From Paenibacillus radicis (ex Gao et al. 2016) (GTDB taxonomy: Bacteria; Bacillota; Bacilli; Paenibacillales; Paenibacillaceae), in the NCBI RefSeq assembly GCF_014641555.1, contig NZ_BMHY01000017.1, positions 1-64,000 on the forward strand: a stretch of DNA of 64,000 bases. Direction: 5' to 3'. Positions 15,188-23,495 of this stretch are shown one piece after another. The notes under the pieces were generated by a model, which did no database searches, was not told the DNA's origin, and was given only the letters and a program-made list of their open reading frames with translations. A program made the position numbers and the translations under genes. Every line of letters begins with the position of its first letter. Positions within the stretch are counted from its first letter, which is position 1.

Positions 15188-16867
15188 TTACATACGCTCA
15201 GGAGCAGATACACCGACAAGACGCAGCGCGTTGGCGATAACGGTGCGAACCGCGCCAAGCAGTGCGAGGCGCGCTTGCGTTTGTGCAGCGTCTTCCGTGA
15301 TGACGCGCTCCGCTTTGTAATAGCTGTGGAATTGCGAAGCCAATTCGTACACATAGCGCACGAGTCGGTGCGGCGCGTATTGCTCCGCTGCTTCCGAAAT
15401 TTCCTGCGGCAGCTCGCCGAGCTTGCGCAGCAGGTCGAACTCCGCCTCGGAAGCCAGCTTGCCGAGGTCGATGCTCGCAAGGTCCGCCAGCGCCAAGCCT
15501 TGCTCCTCCGCTTGGCGGAAAATGCTGCAGATACGCGCATGCGCATACTGCACATAGAATACCGGGTTCTCGTTGGATGTCGAGATCGCCAGATCCATGT
15601 CGAAGTCCAGATGCGAGTCCATGCTGCGCATCGTGAAGAAATAACGGATAGCGTCGACACCAACTTCATCCATCAGATCCTGCATCGTTACCGCTTTGCC
15701 GGTGCGCTTGGACATTTTCACTTTCTCTCCGTCCTGGAACAGGCTGACCATTTGCGCGATCAGCACGACCAGCTTGTCAGGATCATTGCCAAGCGCCGCC
15801 ATAGCCGCTTTCACACGGGGAATGTAGCCGTGGTGATCGGCGCCCCAAATATTGATCATCCGGTCATAGCCGCGACTGAATTTGTCGCGGTGGTACGCAA
15901 CGTCCGGCGTCAAATAGGTGTACGAGCCGTCATTTTTCACGAGCACGCGGTTTTTGTCGTCGCCGTACGGCATCGTGGACAGCCATGTCGCGCCTTCTTC
16001 TTCGTAGACCTGGCCTTTGGCTCTCAGCGCGTCGAGCGCCTGCTCGACTTGACCGCTCTCGTACAGCGACGTTTCGCTGTACCAGATATCGAAGCCGACG
16101 CGGAAGCGGCCGAGGTCGCGCTTGATTTTGTCCAGTTCCTTCTCCAGGCCGAACTGGCGGAAGAACGTGAAGCGCTCTTCATCGGACAACGACAGCAGAC
16201 GATCGCCCTCTTGCTCGGCCAGCAGCTTGCCGAAGCCTACGATATCCTCGCCGTGATAGCCGTCCTCCGGCATTTTAGCCGCTTGGCCTAGCGACTGACG
16301 GTAGCGGGCTTCAATGGAACGGGCCAGATTGTTCACCTGGTTGCCGGCATCATTAATGTAATATTCGCGGGTTACTTCATAACCTGCAAAGTCGAGCACG
16401 TTGCAGAGCGCATCGCCTACTGCTGCGCCGCGTGCATGGCCAAGGTGAAGACTGCCTGTCGGGTTGGCGCTGACGAATTCGACTTCAACACGTTTGCCCG
16501 CTCCAGTCGCGATGCGGCCATAGTTGTCTCCAGCTGCCGTTACCTCTCCGATAACGGAGTACAGATAGCTTTTGTCCATACGGAAATTAATAAAGCCGGG
16601 GCCAGCAATTTCAGCCGATTGAATGCCGAATTTCTCGCCGTTCAGGTTCGCGATAATCGTCTCCGCGATTTGACGCGGATTTTTTTTCGCCAGCTTCGTC
16701 AATTGCATCGCTGCGTTCGTCGCCAAGTCGCCATGCGCCTTGTCCTTCGGAACTTCAAGCACGAAAGCAGGCAGCTCCTCGCGTGCGGCCAAACCTCCTG
16801 CTACTGCCGCATCAGCAATCGCTTCTTTCACTTTGTCATACATTTGATCCAATACGTTCGTACTCAT
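15188..16867 (-). CDS. argS: Arginyl-tRNA synthetase
   Basis: 559 residues, class I synthetase. The HIGH motif appears as HLGHARGAA (near 130) after FVSANPTGSL, and the KMSK equivalent as KMSKRTGKAV (near 385). The C-terminal DALR anticodon-binding domain ends VRTVIANALRLVGVSAPERM, the canonical ArgRS end. It charges tRNA-Arg, one copy of which (CCT anticodon) lies at 59011. Start ATG follows GCGAGGAAG. No T-box leader is seen upstream. Preceded by the DUF1934 gene, the same pairing as argS-ywiB in Bacillus subtilis. Confidence 0.97.
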   Translation of the reverse strand: MSTNVLDQMYDKVKEAIADAAVAGGLAAREELPAFVLEVPKDKAHGDLATNAAMQLTKLAKKNPRQIAETIIANLNGEKFGIQSAEIAGPGFINFRMDKSYLYSVIGEVTAAGDNYGRIATGAGKRVEVEFVSANPTGSLHLGHARGAAVGDALCNVLDFAGYEVTREYYINDAGNQVNNLARSIEARYRQSLGQAAKMPEDGYHGEDIVGFGKLLAEQEGDRLLSLSDEERFTFFRQFGLEKELDKIKRDLGRFRVGFDIWYSETSLYESGQVEQALDALRAKGQVYEEEGATWLSTMPYGDDKNRVLVKNDGSYTYLTPDVAYHRDKFSRGYDRMINIWGADHHGYIPRVKAAMAALGNDPDKLVVLIAQMVSLFQDGEKVKMSKRTGKAVTMQDLMDEVGVDAIRYFFTMRSMDSHLDFDMDLAISTSNENPVFYVQYAHARICSIFRQAEEQGLALADLASIDLGKLASEAEFDLLRKLGELPQEISEAAEQYAPHRLVRYVYELASQFHSYYKAERVITEDAAQTQARLALLGAVRTVIANALRLVGVSAPERM

Positions 16868-16965
16868 CTTCCTCGCAACCCCCTAATGATCGTAAGCCCT
16901 CATTCTGTTGATACCCTACTCTTGCAGTTATGTCTGCATTCATGCGTGTGTTGAAGCTCTTATGC

Positions 16966-17421
16966 TTATGCTTCCGCTTCGGCTTGCCCCGCCTCGGCAA
17001 TATGCAGCCGATTGTGGAACCGCCCTGAAATCTCGCCGTTCACCCAAATCTCATACTTCCATTCTATCGTAAAAGGCGGCGCCATATCGGAATCATCTCT
17101 TCCTCGGCCAGCGCGTACAGACAGCTTCTTCGTATCTGTCTCCATCTGGAATGAGGTATACGGGGATCGATAGCTGCCCGGCTGCCTTCCGCCGTCCCGG
17201 ACAAAGAGCTGATCGGATTCCACCGCGCCCCGCCTTGTAATCAGCAATTCATCGGGCCGGCAGCGAATAATAGTCCTTACCGCCTCCGCATCCTGCCCTT
17301 CTTTATAACGAAGGTACACAGACCGGTCCTTGCGGAACCATTCGCCCGGATATTGATGGCGGGTCGTCTCACTGCCCTGCTTGCTCTCCAGCGTGACGCT
17401 CACTTGCATTCTGTCTGGCAT
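16966..17421 (-). CDS. ywiB: DUF1934 (YwiB) family protein
   Basis: 151 residues, predicted beta-barrel-like soluble protein (lipocalin-type fold in the family), with alternating strands such as QVSVTLESKQGS, ELLITRRGAV and FTIEWKYEIWVNGE. Function is not established. Co-directional with argS, 98 nt upstream of it, matching the Bacillus subtilis argS-ywiB arrangement. No signal peptide. Confidence 0.8.
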   Translation of the reverse strand: MPDRMQVSVTLESKQGSETTRHQYPGEWFRKDRSVYLRYKEGQDAEAVRTIIRCRPDELLITRRGAVESDQLFVRDGGRQPGSYRSPYTSFQMETDTKKLSVRAGRGRDDSDMAPPFTIEWKYEIWVNGEISGRFHNRLHIAEAGQAEAEA

Positions 17422-17494
17422 CGCATTGCTCCTACTTCCCAGTCTTCTCGTATGTTACTACTATATACAGGTAGCCTCTTAATTTCAACGGTTA

Positions 17495-18007
17495 CTAGTC
17501 CTCCAGATAAGGCATAAGAACGCTCCACGCTTCAATCCGGTCCTCCAGGTTCCGCATCTTCTGCGTCGGAATCGGGCTGGAGGAAGGCAGTTTAACTGCC
17601 GCTATGGAATGAAAGGCCGGGTGATCGCGGAAATACTTGCGGAACGTATCATAGGCCTTGCTTCCATTAAAAGCAAAGCACCGCAGCCCGGGATATTGCG
17701 CAAGCAGTGCGGGCAGATCATTCGGGCGCTCGTCCCGAATGTTAACGTCCAGACTGCCCTCCCGTTCACAGGACTCAATGACGTCGAATACCGCAAGCCG
17801 GTGCTCCTGCAGGAAGTTCAGCCGCCGGCTATAATCCTCATCAGGCGTCCCTGCACCAAACAGACCATAAACGATCCCCCATAAATAATTGCGCGGATGC
17901 GCATAGAACTGCCTGTTCTCCAATGACTTTACGCTTGGCGCGGTGCCGAGGATCAGCACGCGGGCGCGTTCATCAATAACAGGCGGGAAAGAGTGAATGC
18001 GTTCCAT
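17495..18007 (-). CDS. DNA-deoxyinosine glycosylase (UDG superfamily)
   Basis: 170 residues. Motif 1 LILGTAPSVKSL followed by FYAHPRNYLWGIVYGL (about 20-45) and the C-terminal LPSSSPIPTQK mark the hypoxanthine-DNA glycosylase branch of the uracil-DNA glycosylase superfamily. Members of this branch remove deaminated adenine and in some cases uracil from DNA for base excision repair. ATG at 18007 is chosen because GGAGGG lies 9 nt upstream; the frame is open 34 codons further but those codons run into repetitive intergenic DNA. Apparently monocistronic. Confidence 0.82.
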   Translation of the reverse strand: MERIHSFPPVIDERARVLILGTAPSVKSLENRQFYAHPRNYLWGIVYGLFGAGTPDEDYSRRLNFLQEHRLAVFDVIESCEREGSLDVNIRDERPNDLPALLAQYPGLRCFAFNGSKAYDTFRKYFRDHPAFHSIAAVKLPSSSPIPTQKMRNLEDRIEAWSVLMPYLED

Positions 18008-18037
18008 AATAAATAACCCTCCTTTAATAAAATTGTT

Positions 18038-18420
18038 TTTGTGATGTGGCTTCGCAATATAGCGAAGCCAGTTACATTCGTTGTTGCACATAGCTCGAAC
18101 CCTGTTCATTTAAGAAGCTAATTTCGTTGCTCCGCTGCTTGAACCCCAGTTCGTTTATGAACAGCGAAGCTTTTCCTCTAATCTCTCGTCATACCTGTCT
18201 TTAGCGAAGCGGCTTCGCAATATAACGAAGCTAGTTTCGTTGTTCCTGGGTTTGAACATCGTTCATTCGCAAACAGCGAAGCTAATTTCGCTATTGGCGA
18301 TCCTAGGTTCACGAAAAGCGAACTTAGCTTCGTTCTTTTCTGCGGCTTCTCGTCATACCTGCCAAATAACGAAACTGCCTTCTTTAATTAGCGAAGCTGC
18401 TTCACTATCTATCCAAAGAC
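18038..18420. repeat. Intergenic hairpin-repeat region (AGCGAAGC family)
   Basis: The 475-bp gap between the glycosylase and the next gene is filled with short palindromes built on AGCGAAGC/GCTTCGCT, such as 18048-18069 (8-bp perfect stem) and 18204-18218 (GCGAAGC-G-GCTTCGC). Two degenerate ~155-bp direct copies can be followed by the shared blocks GAAGCTAATTTCG and CTCGTCATACCTG (the latter at about 18185 and 18349). Related motifs recur at 40110-40731. No coding potential is seen. Confidence 0.65.
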
Positions 18421-18482
18421 TTCCGAATGTTATAAAATCCAATTATAACCACCCGATTATTACCATAAAAAGGAGTGAGATC

Positions 18483-18917
18483 TTGAAAATAAGCCGTTTA
18501 TGGTTTTCACTGCTTCTCATTATCACTTTACTCAGCACTTTAGCAACACCTGCACTTGCGGCAACGGCATCCTCCAAAGCTTCTTATACCGTCACTCTGG
18601 TCAGCACCGAGCTCGTCTCCAATGACCATGTTGGCAATGAATGGGCTACAGCATTCACTGCCAACGGAAAAACGATAGAGGAAGGAGAATCCATCAAGCT
18701 TTCGCTGTCCAGCACGGGATCCATAAAGCTTCAAGCAGAAGCGACCGAATTAGACAAAATTCCCGATGAAGGCTCCGCCACCAAGACCATCAAGGTTAGC
18801 TCCATCAAGAAAGAGCTCACCTCGAGCATTAAAGTAACGGTAACCGAAAATCGCGGACGTTATTCTGGCAATCAAGCTGTATGGAAGTTTACTTATAAGA
18901 TCGCCAAGACCAAATAG
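18483..18917 (+). CDS. Small secreted protein of unknown function
   Basis: 144 residues. A clear signal peptide (ISRLWFSLLLIITLLSTLA, cleavage after PALA-A near residue 27) precedes a ~115-residue Ser/Thr/Lys-rich mature chain with alternating beta pattern (SYTVTLVSTEL; SIKLSLSSTGSIKLQAEA). No cysteines, no known motif, so I do not assign a function. The start is TTG at 18483 with AAAGGAGTGAG 8 nt upstream; the longer frame runs back through the repeat region and is not credible. Ends at a terminator shared with speB. Confidence 0.75.
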   Translation: MKISRLWFSLLLIITLLSTLATPALAATASSKASYTVTLVSTELVSNDHVGNEWATAFTANGKTIEEGESIKLSLSSTGSIKLQAEATELDKIPDEGSATKTIKVSSIKKELTSSIKVTVTENRGRYSGNQAVWKFTYKIAKTK

Positions 18918-18935
18918 CTCCTGCCGGCAGGAAGC

Positions 18936-18980
18936 AAAAAGAAGCTTGTCCGAGCGCCAACGCGCGGGCAAGCTTCTTTA
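18936..18980. terminator. Bidirectional terminator between the secreted protein and speB
   Basis: AGAAGCTTGTCCG pairs with CGGGCAAGCTTCT around a short GCG loop region; A-rich left flank and TTTATTTTATT on the right. Confidence 0.85.
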
Positions 18981-18985
18981 TTTTA

Positions 18986-19855
18986 TTATTTAATAAAGCC
19001 AAGCAGCATCTCGCGGATGACCTTTGATGCGACGATCTGCGTTTGCTCAGTCGGGTCGTAGGCCGGAGCTACTTCAACCAGATCGCAGCCCACCACGTTT
19101 ACGCCGGAACGGGCGATCGCGTGAACAGCTTCGATAAGCTCCTTGGATGTAATACCGCCTGCTTCTGCTGTACCTGTACCTGGCGCTGCGGAAGGATCAA
19201 GCACGTCGATGTCGATCGTCAAGTATACCGGACGGCCTTCCAGCTCCGGCAATACTTTTTTCAGCGGCTCAAGCACTTCGAACGGATGGAAGTTGATGTT
19301 CTCCTTGGCAAACTGCCACTCTTCGCGGGAGCCGGAACGGATACCGAATTGGTAGACGTTCTTGCCGCCGATCAGGCCGGCTGCTTTGCGCAGCGGCGTG
19401 GAGTGGGACAGAGGCTCGCCTTCATACGATTCACGAAGATCGGCGTGGGCGTCGAAGTGGATGATTGCAAGATCAGGGTACTTCGCATATACCTCGCGGA
19501 AAATCGGCCACGATACGAGGTGCTCCCCGCCAAGACCTACCGGCATTTTGCCGTCAGCCAATACGCCGCGGACAAATTCGCCAATGATGTCCAAGCTTTT
19601 AGCTGCGTTGCCGAAAGGCAGCAGCAGATCGCCGGCATCGAAATACTCGATATCCTCCAGGCTGCGGTCGAGGTAAGGGCTGTATTCCTCCAGGCCAATG
19701 GACACCTCGCGAATACGCGGCGGGCCGAAACGCGAGCCGGGACGGAAGCTGACGGTAAAGTCCATCGGCATACCGTAGATAACGGCTTTCGAAGCCGCAT
19801 AATCCTCAGAGCTTAAAATAAAAACATTGCCGGAATATTTTTGATCCAATTTCAT
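18986..19855 (-). CDS. speB: Agmatinase
   Basis: 289 residues, ureohydrolase family. Hydrolyses agmatine to putrescine and urea. The binuclear manganese site is visible: GGEHLVSWP (about 115), HFDAHADLR (about 138) and TIDIDVLDPSAAPGTGTAE (about 215). Located immediately after speE (17-nt gap), so the two make a polyamine operon: agmatine to putrescine to spermidine. Start ATG with GAGAGAGGA upstream. Confidence 0.95.
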   Translation of the reverse strand: MKLDQKYSGNVFILSSEDYAASKAVIYGMPMDFTVSFRPGSRFGPPRIREVSIGLEEYSPYLDRSLEDIEYFDAGDLLLPFGNAAKSLDIIGEFVRGVLADGKMPVGLGGEHLVSWPIFREVYAKYPDLAIIHFDAHADLRESYEGEPLSHSTPLRKAAGLIGGKNVYQFGIRSGSREEWQFAKENINFHPFEVLEPLKKVLPELEGRPVYLTIDIDVLDPSAAPGTGTAEAGGITSKELIEAVHAIARSGVNVVGCDLVEVAPAYDPTEQTQIVASKVIREMLLGFIK

Positions 19856-19872
19856 TAGGGAAAATCCTCTCT

Positions 19873-20700
19873 CTATTTAATAAGGTCTTCAACGAATTTA
19901 GGCAATACGAACGCGGCTTTGTGAAGACGCGGTGTATAGTATTTCGTATCCAGCTCCGGAATCGACGCTTCGTCTACCGTAGTCGGATCGTATTTCTTGC
20001 TGCCCATCGTGAACGTCCAAAGGCCGCTCGGATAGGTTGGAATGTTCGCACCATAGACGCGTACGATCGGGAATACTTCCTTCACATCTTTGTTGACGCT
20101 TTGGATCAGGTCAGCTTTAAACCAAGGGTTGTCCGTTTGCGCAACGAAAATGCCGTCTTCCTTCAAAGACTCAAAAATGCCTTGGTAGAAACCGCGGGTG
20201 AACAGGTTTGCCGCAGGGCCAACCGGCTCCGTGGAATCGACCATAATGACATCGTATTCGTTTTTATGATCATGAATATGCATAAAGCCGTCGTTTACGA
20301 GCACTTCAACACGAGGATTATCGAGCTCGCAAGCGATTGTCGGCAAATACTTTTTCGAATACTCGATTACTTTACCGTCGATATCGACGAGTACCGCTTT
20401 TTTCACTTTCGGATGCTTCATAACTTCGCGGATTACACCGCCGTCACCGCCACCGACGATGAGAACATGCTCGGGGTTGGGATGCGTCGACAGAACCGGA
20501 TGGGCAACCATCTCATGATATACGAATTCATCTTTTACCGTCGTCATTACCATGCCGTCAAGAACGAGCATCGTTCCGAACTCTTCGGTCTCGATCATAT
20601 CGAGCTGCTGGAAATCCGTTTGTTCGTTCACATAAGTTTTCGTGATCTTCGCCGTAATGCCGAAGCTTTCGGTTTGTTTTTCCGTATACCACATTTCCAT
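19873..20700 (-). CDS. speE: Polyamine aminopropyltransferase (spermidine synthase)
   Basis: 275 residues. Transfers the aminopropyl group of decarboxylated SAM to putrescine. The Rossmann-type SAM site is VLIVGGGDGGVIREV (about 80-94) and the catalytic Asp lies in MVDSTEPVGPA. Begins MEMWYTEKQT, the usual start, with AAGGGATT upstream. First gene of the speE-speB operon, transcribed away from the PBP gene. Confidence 0.96.
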   Translation of the reverse strand: MEMWYTEKQTESFGITAKITKTYVNEQTDFQQLDMIETEEFGTMLVLDGMVMTTVKDEFVYHEMVAHPVLSTHPNPEHVLIVGGGDGGVIREVMKHPKVKKAVLVDIDGKVIEYSKKYLPTIACELDNPRVEVLVNDGFMHIHDHKNEYDVIMVDSTEPVGPAANLFTRGFYQGIFESLKEDGIFVAQTDNPWFKADLIQSVNKDVKEVFPIVRVYGANIPTYPSGLWTFTMGSKKYDPTTVDEASIPELDTKYYTPRLHKAAFVLPKFVEDLIK

Positions 20701-20934
20701 GTCGATGAATCCCTTCTTTCATTCGATAGTTCACCCTGTATTATAGTAGTTCGGGGCAAAAAAGCAACCTTTTCCTGGGATTGCGCCAATGAACGATTTA
20801 TCTGTCCCCGGATCGGGCTAAAACGGCAAGAGCCGTGACGTTTTATTTCCCTCTATTGCCAACTTCGTGAATATCGGCGCTCCCGTTTTTCCATACTAAG
20901 GAAAAGCGAATGTTACTCGAAGGGAGCCCGCTCC

Positions 20935-23046
20935 ATGAAGAAGCAGCAGCCCCGGCCGGGCCAACCGCGCCGTGTTCATTATTTTCCGATACTAACCGAA
21001 AGATTCCTGCCCCGATTGATGAAGCTGCGAAGAAAGCTCCGCTGGCCGCTCGCCGCTCTTGCCGCACTCATGCTGCTCATCGGCGGAACGCTGCTTTATT
21101 TGCGTCTGCAGACGCTGCCCGCAGCCTCCATTAGCCAAACGTCGCAAATGCTCGATATACAGGGGCAAATTATCGATACCTTCCATACAGGAGAAAACCG
21201 GCGTTCCGTACCGCTGGGAGAAGTCTCGCCTTACGTCGTAAAAGCGACGCTCGCGATCGAGGACCGCCGCTTCTATGAGCACCGCGGCTTTGATATTAAA
21301 GGACTGGCTCGGGCCATTGTCGTCAATATCGAAACGCTCTCCGCCAAGCAGGGGGCCAGCACGCTCACCCAGCAGCTCGCTCGTAATTTGTATTTGACGC
21401 ATGAGAAAACGTGGCAGCGTAAAATAAAGGAAGCGATGTATACCGTTCAACTGGAGATGAACTACTCCAAGGATGAAATCATGGGACTCTATTTGAACCA
21501 GATTTACTACGGACATGGGGCATACGGTATCGAAGCAGCGGCCCAGCTCTATTTTAATAAGAAAGCATCCGATTTGACGCTTGCCGAAAGCGCCATGCTG
21601 GCTGGCATTCCGAAAGGACCGAAATATTATTCTCCCTTTATGGATATGAAGAACGCCAAGGATCGTCAGCATGTTATTCTCAATGCCATGGCGAATGCCG
21701 GAGACATTACGAGAGCGGATGCAGACGCCGCTTACGGAGAGATGCTGACATTTCAGCCTCTGGGATCTGGCGAGCAGAACGGCTTTGCCCCTTATTTCAG
21801 GGACTACATCCGTTATATTGCCGTGGATAAGCTAGGCATCAATGAGCAGCTGCTGAACGAAGGCGGAATTACAATCTATACGACGCTGGATTCAACCGCG
21901 CAGCAAGCGGCAGAGGAAGCGGTCAAGAACGGGATGCAAGGCAGCGAGGAGCAGCAGGCTGCGCTTGTTTCAATTGACCCCCGCAACGGCTATATTAAAG
22001 CGATGGTAGGCGGACGCGATTACAAGAAGAATCAGATCAACCGAACGCTGATGAAAACACGGCAGCCGGGCTCGTCTTTCAAGCCGATCCTTTATTTGAC
22101 GGCGCTGCAAAGCGGCTATATGACGCCGGTTACCCGGTTTAAGAGCGAGCCTACGTCCTTCAGCTATGATGAGGGGCGTAAAGTGTATGAGCCACGCAAC
22201 TATAACGATAAGTACTTCGAAGATTTTATCGACATGCGCACGGCGATCGCCAGCTCGGATAATATTTATGCCGTCAATGCCATCATGACTGTCGGAGGGG
22301 AGCGTGTTGTCGAAATGGCTCGTAAGCTGGGCATCACAAGTCCGATGCAGCCCGTTCCGTCGCTTGCGCTCGGCACCTCTCCCGTCAGCCCGATCCAAAT
22401 GGCTTCGGCGTTTGGAGTATTTGCCAACGGCGGCGTGCGCGTCGAGCCCATCGCTATACTCCGCATTACCGATCGCAGCGGCAAGGTATTATATGAAGCG
22501 GAACGCAAAGAAGAGAAGGTCGTCGAACCGGCTTATGCTTATGTCATGACCAGCTTAATGGAGAGCGTTTTTGACAACGGCGGAACCGCCAGCCGGATAT
22601 CTTCCCTCATTAAAAGGCCCGTCGCCGGCAAGACCGGAACGACGGCAACCGATGCATGGCTGGTGGGCTATACGCCAGAGCTCGCAACTGCCGTCTGGGT
22701 TGGCTATGACAAGGATCGTAAACTGACCGTAGCCGAAGCTCACCGCGCCGCGCCGATTTTTGCAAACTACACGGAGAAGGCACTGGCAGCTGTACCGCCG
22801 AAAATCTTCCCGGTTCCCGCAGGCGTCGTCAACGTCTATATCGATCCGACAAGCGGCAAGCTGGCGGCCGCTACCTGCCCGAACAAACGGCTGGAGTCTT
22901 TCGTTAGCGGAACTGAACCGGTCGAAGTGTGCGGACAACCTGCAGACAGCGGCGCAGATACCGGAGCCGGAGGAGCTGCGGGAGCGCCAAGTGACGCGGA
23001 CAAGAAGAGCTGGTGGAATGACCTGAAACGGTGGTGGAAGGATTGA
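20935..23046 (+). CDS. Class A penicillin-binding protein (transglycosylase/transpeptidase)
   Basis: 703 residues. A short basic cytoplasmic tail, one TM segment (about 38-57), a GT51 transglycosylase domain with EDRRFYEHRGF (near 108) and QLARNLYLT, then a transpeptidase domain with SSFKP (Ser near 380), SSDN (near 440) and KTGT (near 565). Polymerises and cross-links peptidoglycan at the outer membrane face. A Gly/Ala/Asp-rich C-terminal tail ends WWNDLKRWWKD. Divergent from speE; in Bacillus subtilis the speE-speB operon also neighbours a class A PBP (pbpG), so orthology with PbpG is plausible. Confidence 0.95.
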   Translation: MKKQQPRPGQPRRVHYFPILTERFLPRLMKLRRKLRWPLAALAALMLLIGGTLLYLRLQTLPAASISQTSQMLDIQGQIIDTFHTGENRRSVPLGEVSPYVVKATLAIEDRRFYEHRGFDIKGLARAIVVNIETLSAKQGASTLTQQLARNLYLTHEKTWQRKIKEAMYTVQLEMNYSKDEIMGLYLNQIYYGHGAYGIEAAAQLYFNKKASDLTLAESAMLAGIPKGPKYYSPFMDMKNAKDRQHVILNAMANAGDITRADADAAYGEMLTFQPLGSGEQNGFAPYFRDYIRYIAVDKLGINEQLLNEGGITIYTTLDSTAQQAAEEAVKNGMQGSEEQQAALVSIDPRNGYIKAMVGGRDYKKNQINRTLMKTRQPGSSFKPILYLTALQSGYMTPVTRFKSEPTSFSYDEGRKVYEPRNYNDKYFEDFIDMRTAIASSDNIYAVNAIMTVGGERVVEMARKLGITSPMQPVPSLALGTSPVSPIQMASAFGVFANGGVRVEPIAILRITDRSGKVLYEAERKEEKVVEPAYAYVMTSLMESVFDNGGTASRISSLIKRPVAGKTGTTATDAWLVGYTPELATAVWVGYDKDRKLTVAEAHRAAPIFANYTEKALAAVPPKIFPVPAGVVNVYIDPTSGKLAAATCPNKRLESFVSGTEPVEVCGQPADSGADTGAGGAAGAPSDADKKSWWNDLKRWWKD

Positions 23047-23064
23047 TTAACCAAAAAATTACGA

Positions 23065-23092
23065 TGTACATTTCGATTTAGATCGATATAAT
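23065..23092 (+). promoter_or_regulatory. Promoter/operator abutting the ArsR start
   Basis: TATAAT at 23087-23092 ends only 6 nt before the ATG at 23099, with TGTACA 16 nt further upstream. The imperfect palindrome TCGATTTAGATCGA (23073-23086) lies in the spacer, where a repressor would block polymerase. This placement predicts a leaderless or nearly leaderless mRNA. Confidence 0.5.
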
Positions 23093-23098
23093 AAATGC

Positions 23099-23410
23099 AT
23101 GGATACTTTAACTGTGATCAAAGCGTTGTCGAACGAGACAAGGTTCCGCATACTGGAATGGCTGAAAGAACCCGAGAAGCATTTCGGCGCTTTGGCCTAT
23201 ATGCATCAGGGCTGCGACTTCGAAGGCGGGGTCTGCGTCGGCGCAATTGCCGAGAAATCGGAACTTGCTCAGTCGGTCGTTTCCGGTTATTTGGTTAAGA
23301 TGCAGAAATCCGGTTTATTGGAATCCAAGCGCCACGGTCAATTTACGTACTATCGGCGCAACGAAGATGGCATTAACGCGTTCAAGGAATCCTTTCTTAA
23401 GGAGCTGTAG
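23099..23410 (+). CDS. ArsR-family transcriptional regulator
   Basis: 103 residues with a winged helix-turn-helix: KALSNETRFRILEWL (about 8-22) and the recognition helix SELAQSVVSGYLVKMQKSG. A CDFEGGVC insertion before the recognition helix places two cysteines where a metal, thiol or redox signal could act; this is inference. No ribosome site precedes the ATG, and a TATAAT lies 6 nt upstream, so translation may be leaderless. Downstream is an alkene reductase, the probable target gene; a terminator starting inside the 3' end of this gene separates the two. Confidence 0.85.
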   Translation: MDTLTVIKALSNETRFRILEWLKEPEKHFGALAYMHQGCDFEGGVCVGAIAEKSELAQSVVSGYLVKMQKSGLLESKRHGQFTYYRRNEDGINAFKESFLKEL

Positions 23411-23436
23411 CAGCAGCTGGCTGGATTCCTTTTTTA
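23384..23436 (+). terminator. Terminator overlapping the arsR-type gene's 3' end
   Basis: AAGGAATCC (23384-23392, within the last codons) pairs with GGATTCCTT (23423-23431), followed by TTTTTT. An inner CTG/CAG pairing strengthens it. Confidence 0.65.
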
Positions 23437-23495
23437 CGCAAATTAATATCTATTTTTATAGATATATATTTTTTAAGATAAAAGGAGAGATAACT

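Noticed and set aside
16868..16965. T-box leader upstream of argS
   Set aside because: No T-box sequence (TGGNACCGCG-like) or terminator/antiterminator pair is seen.
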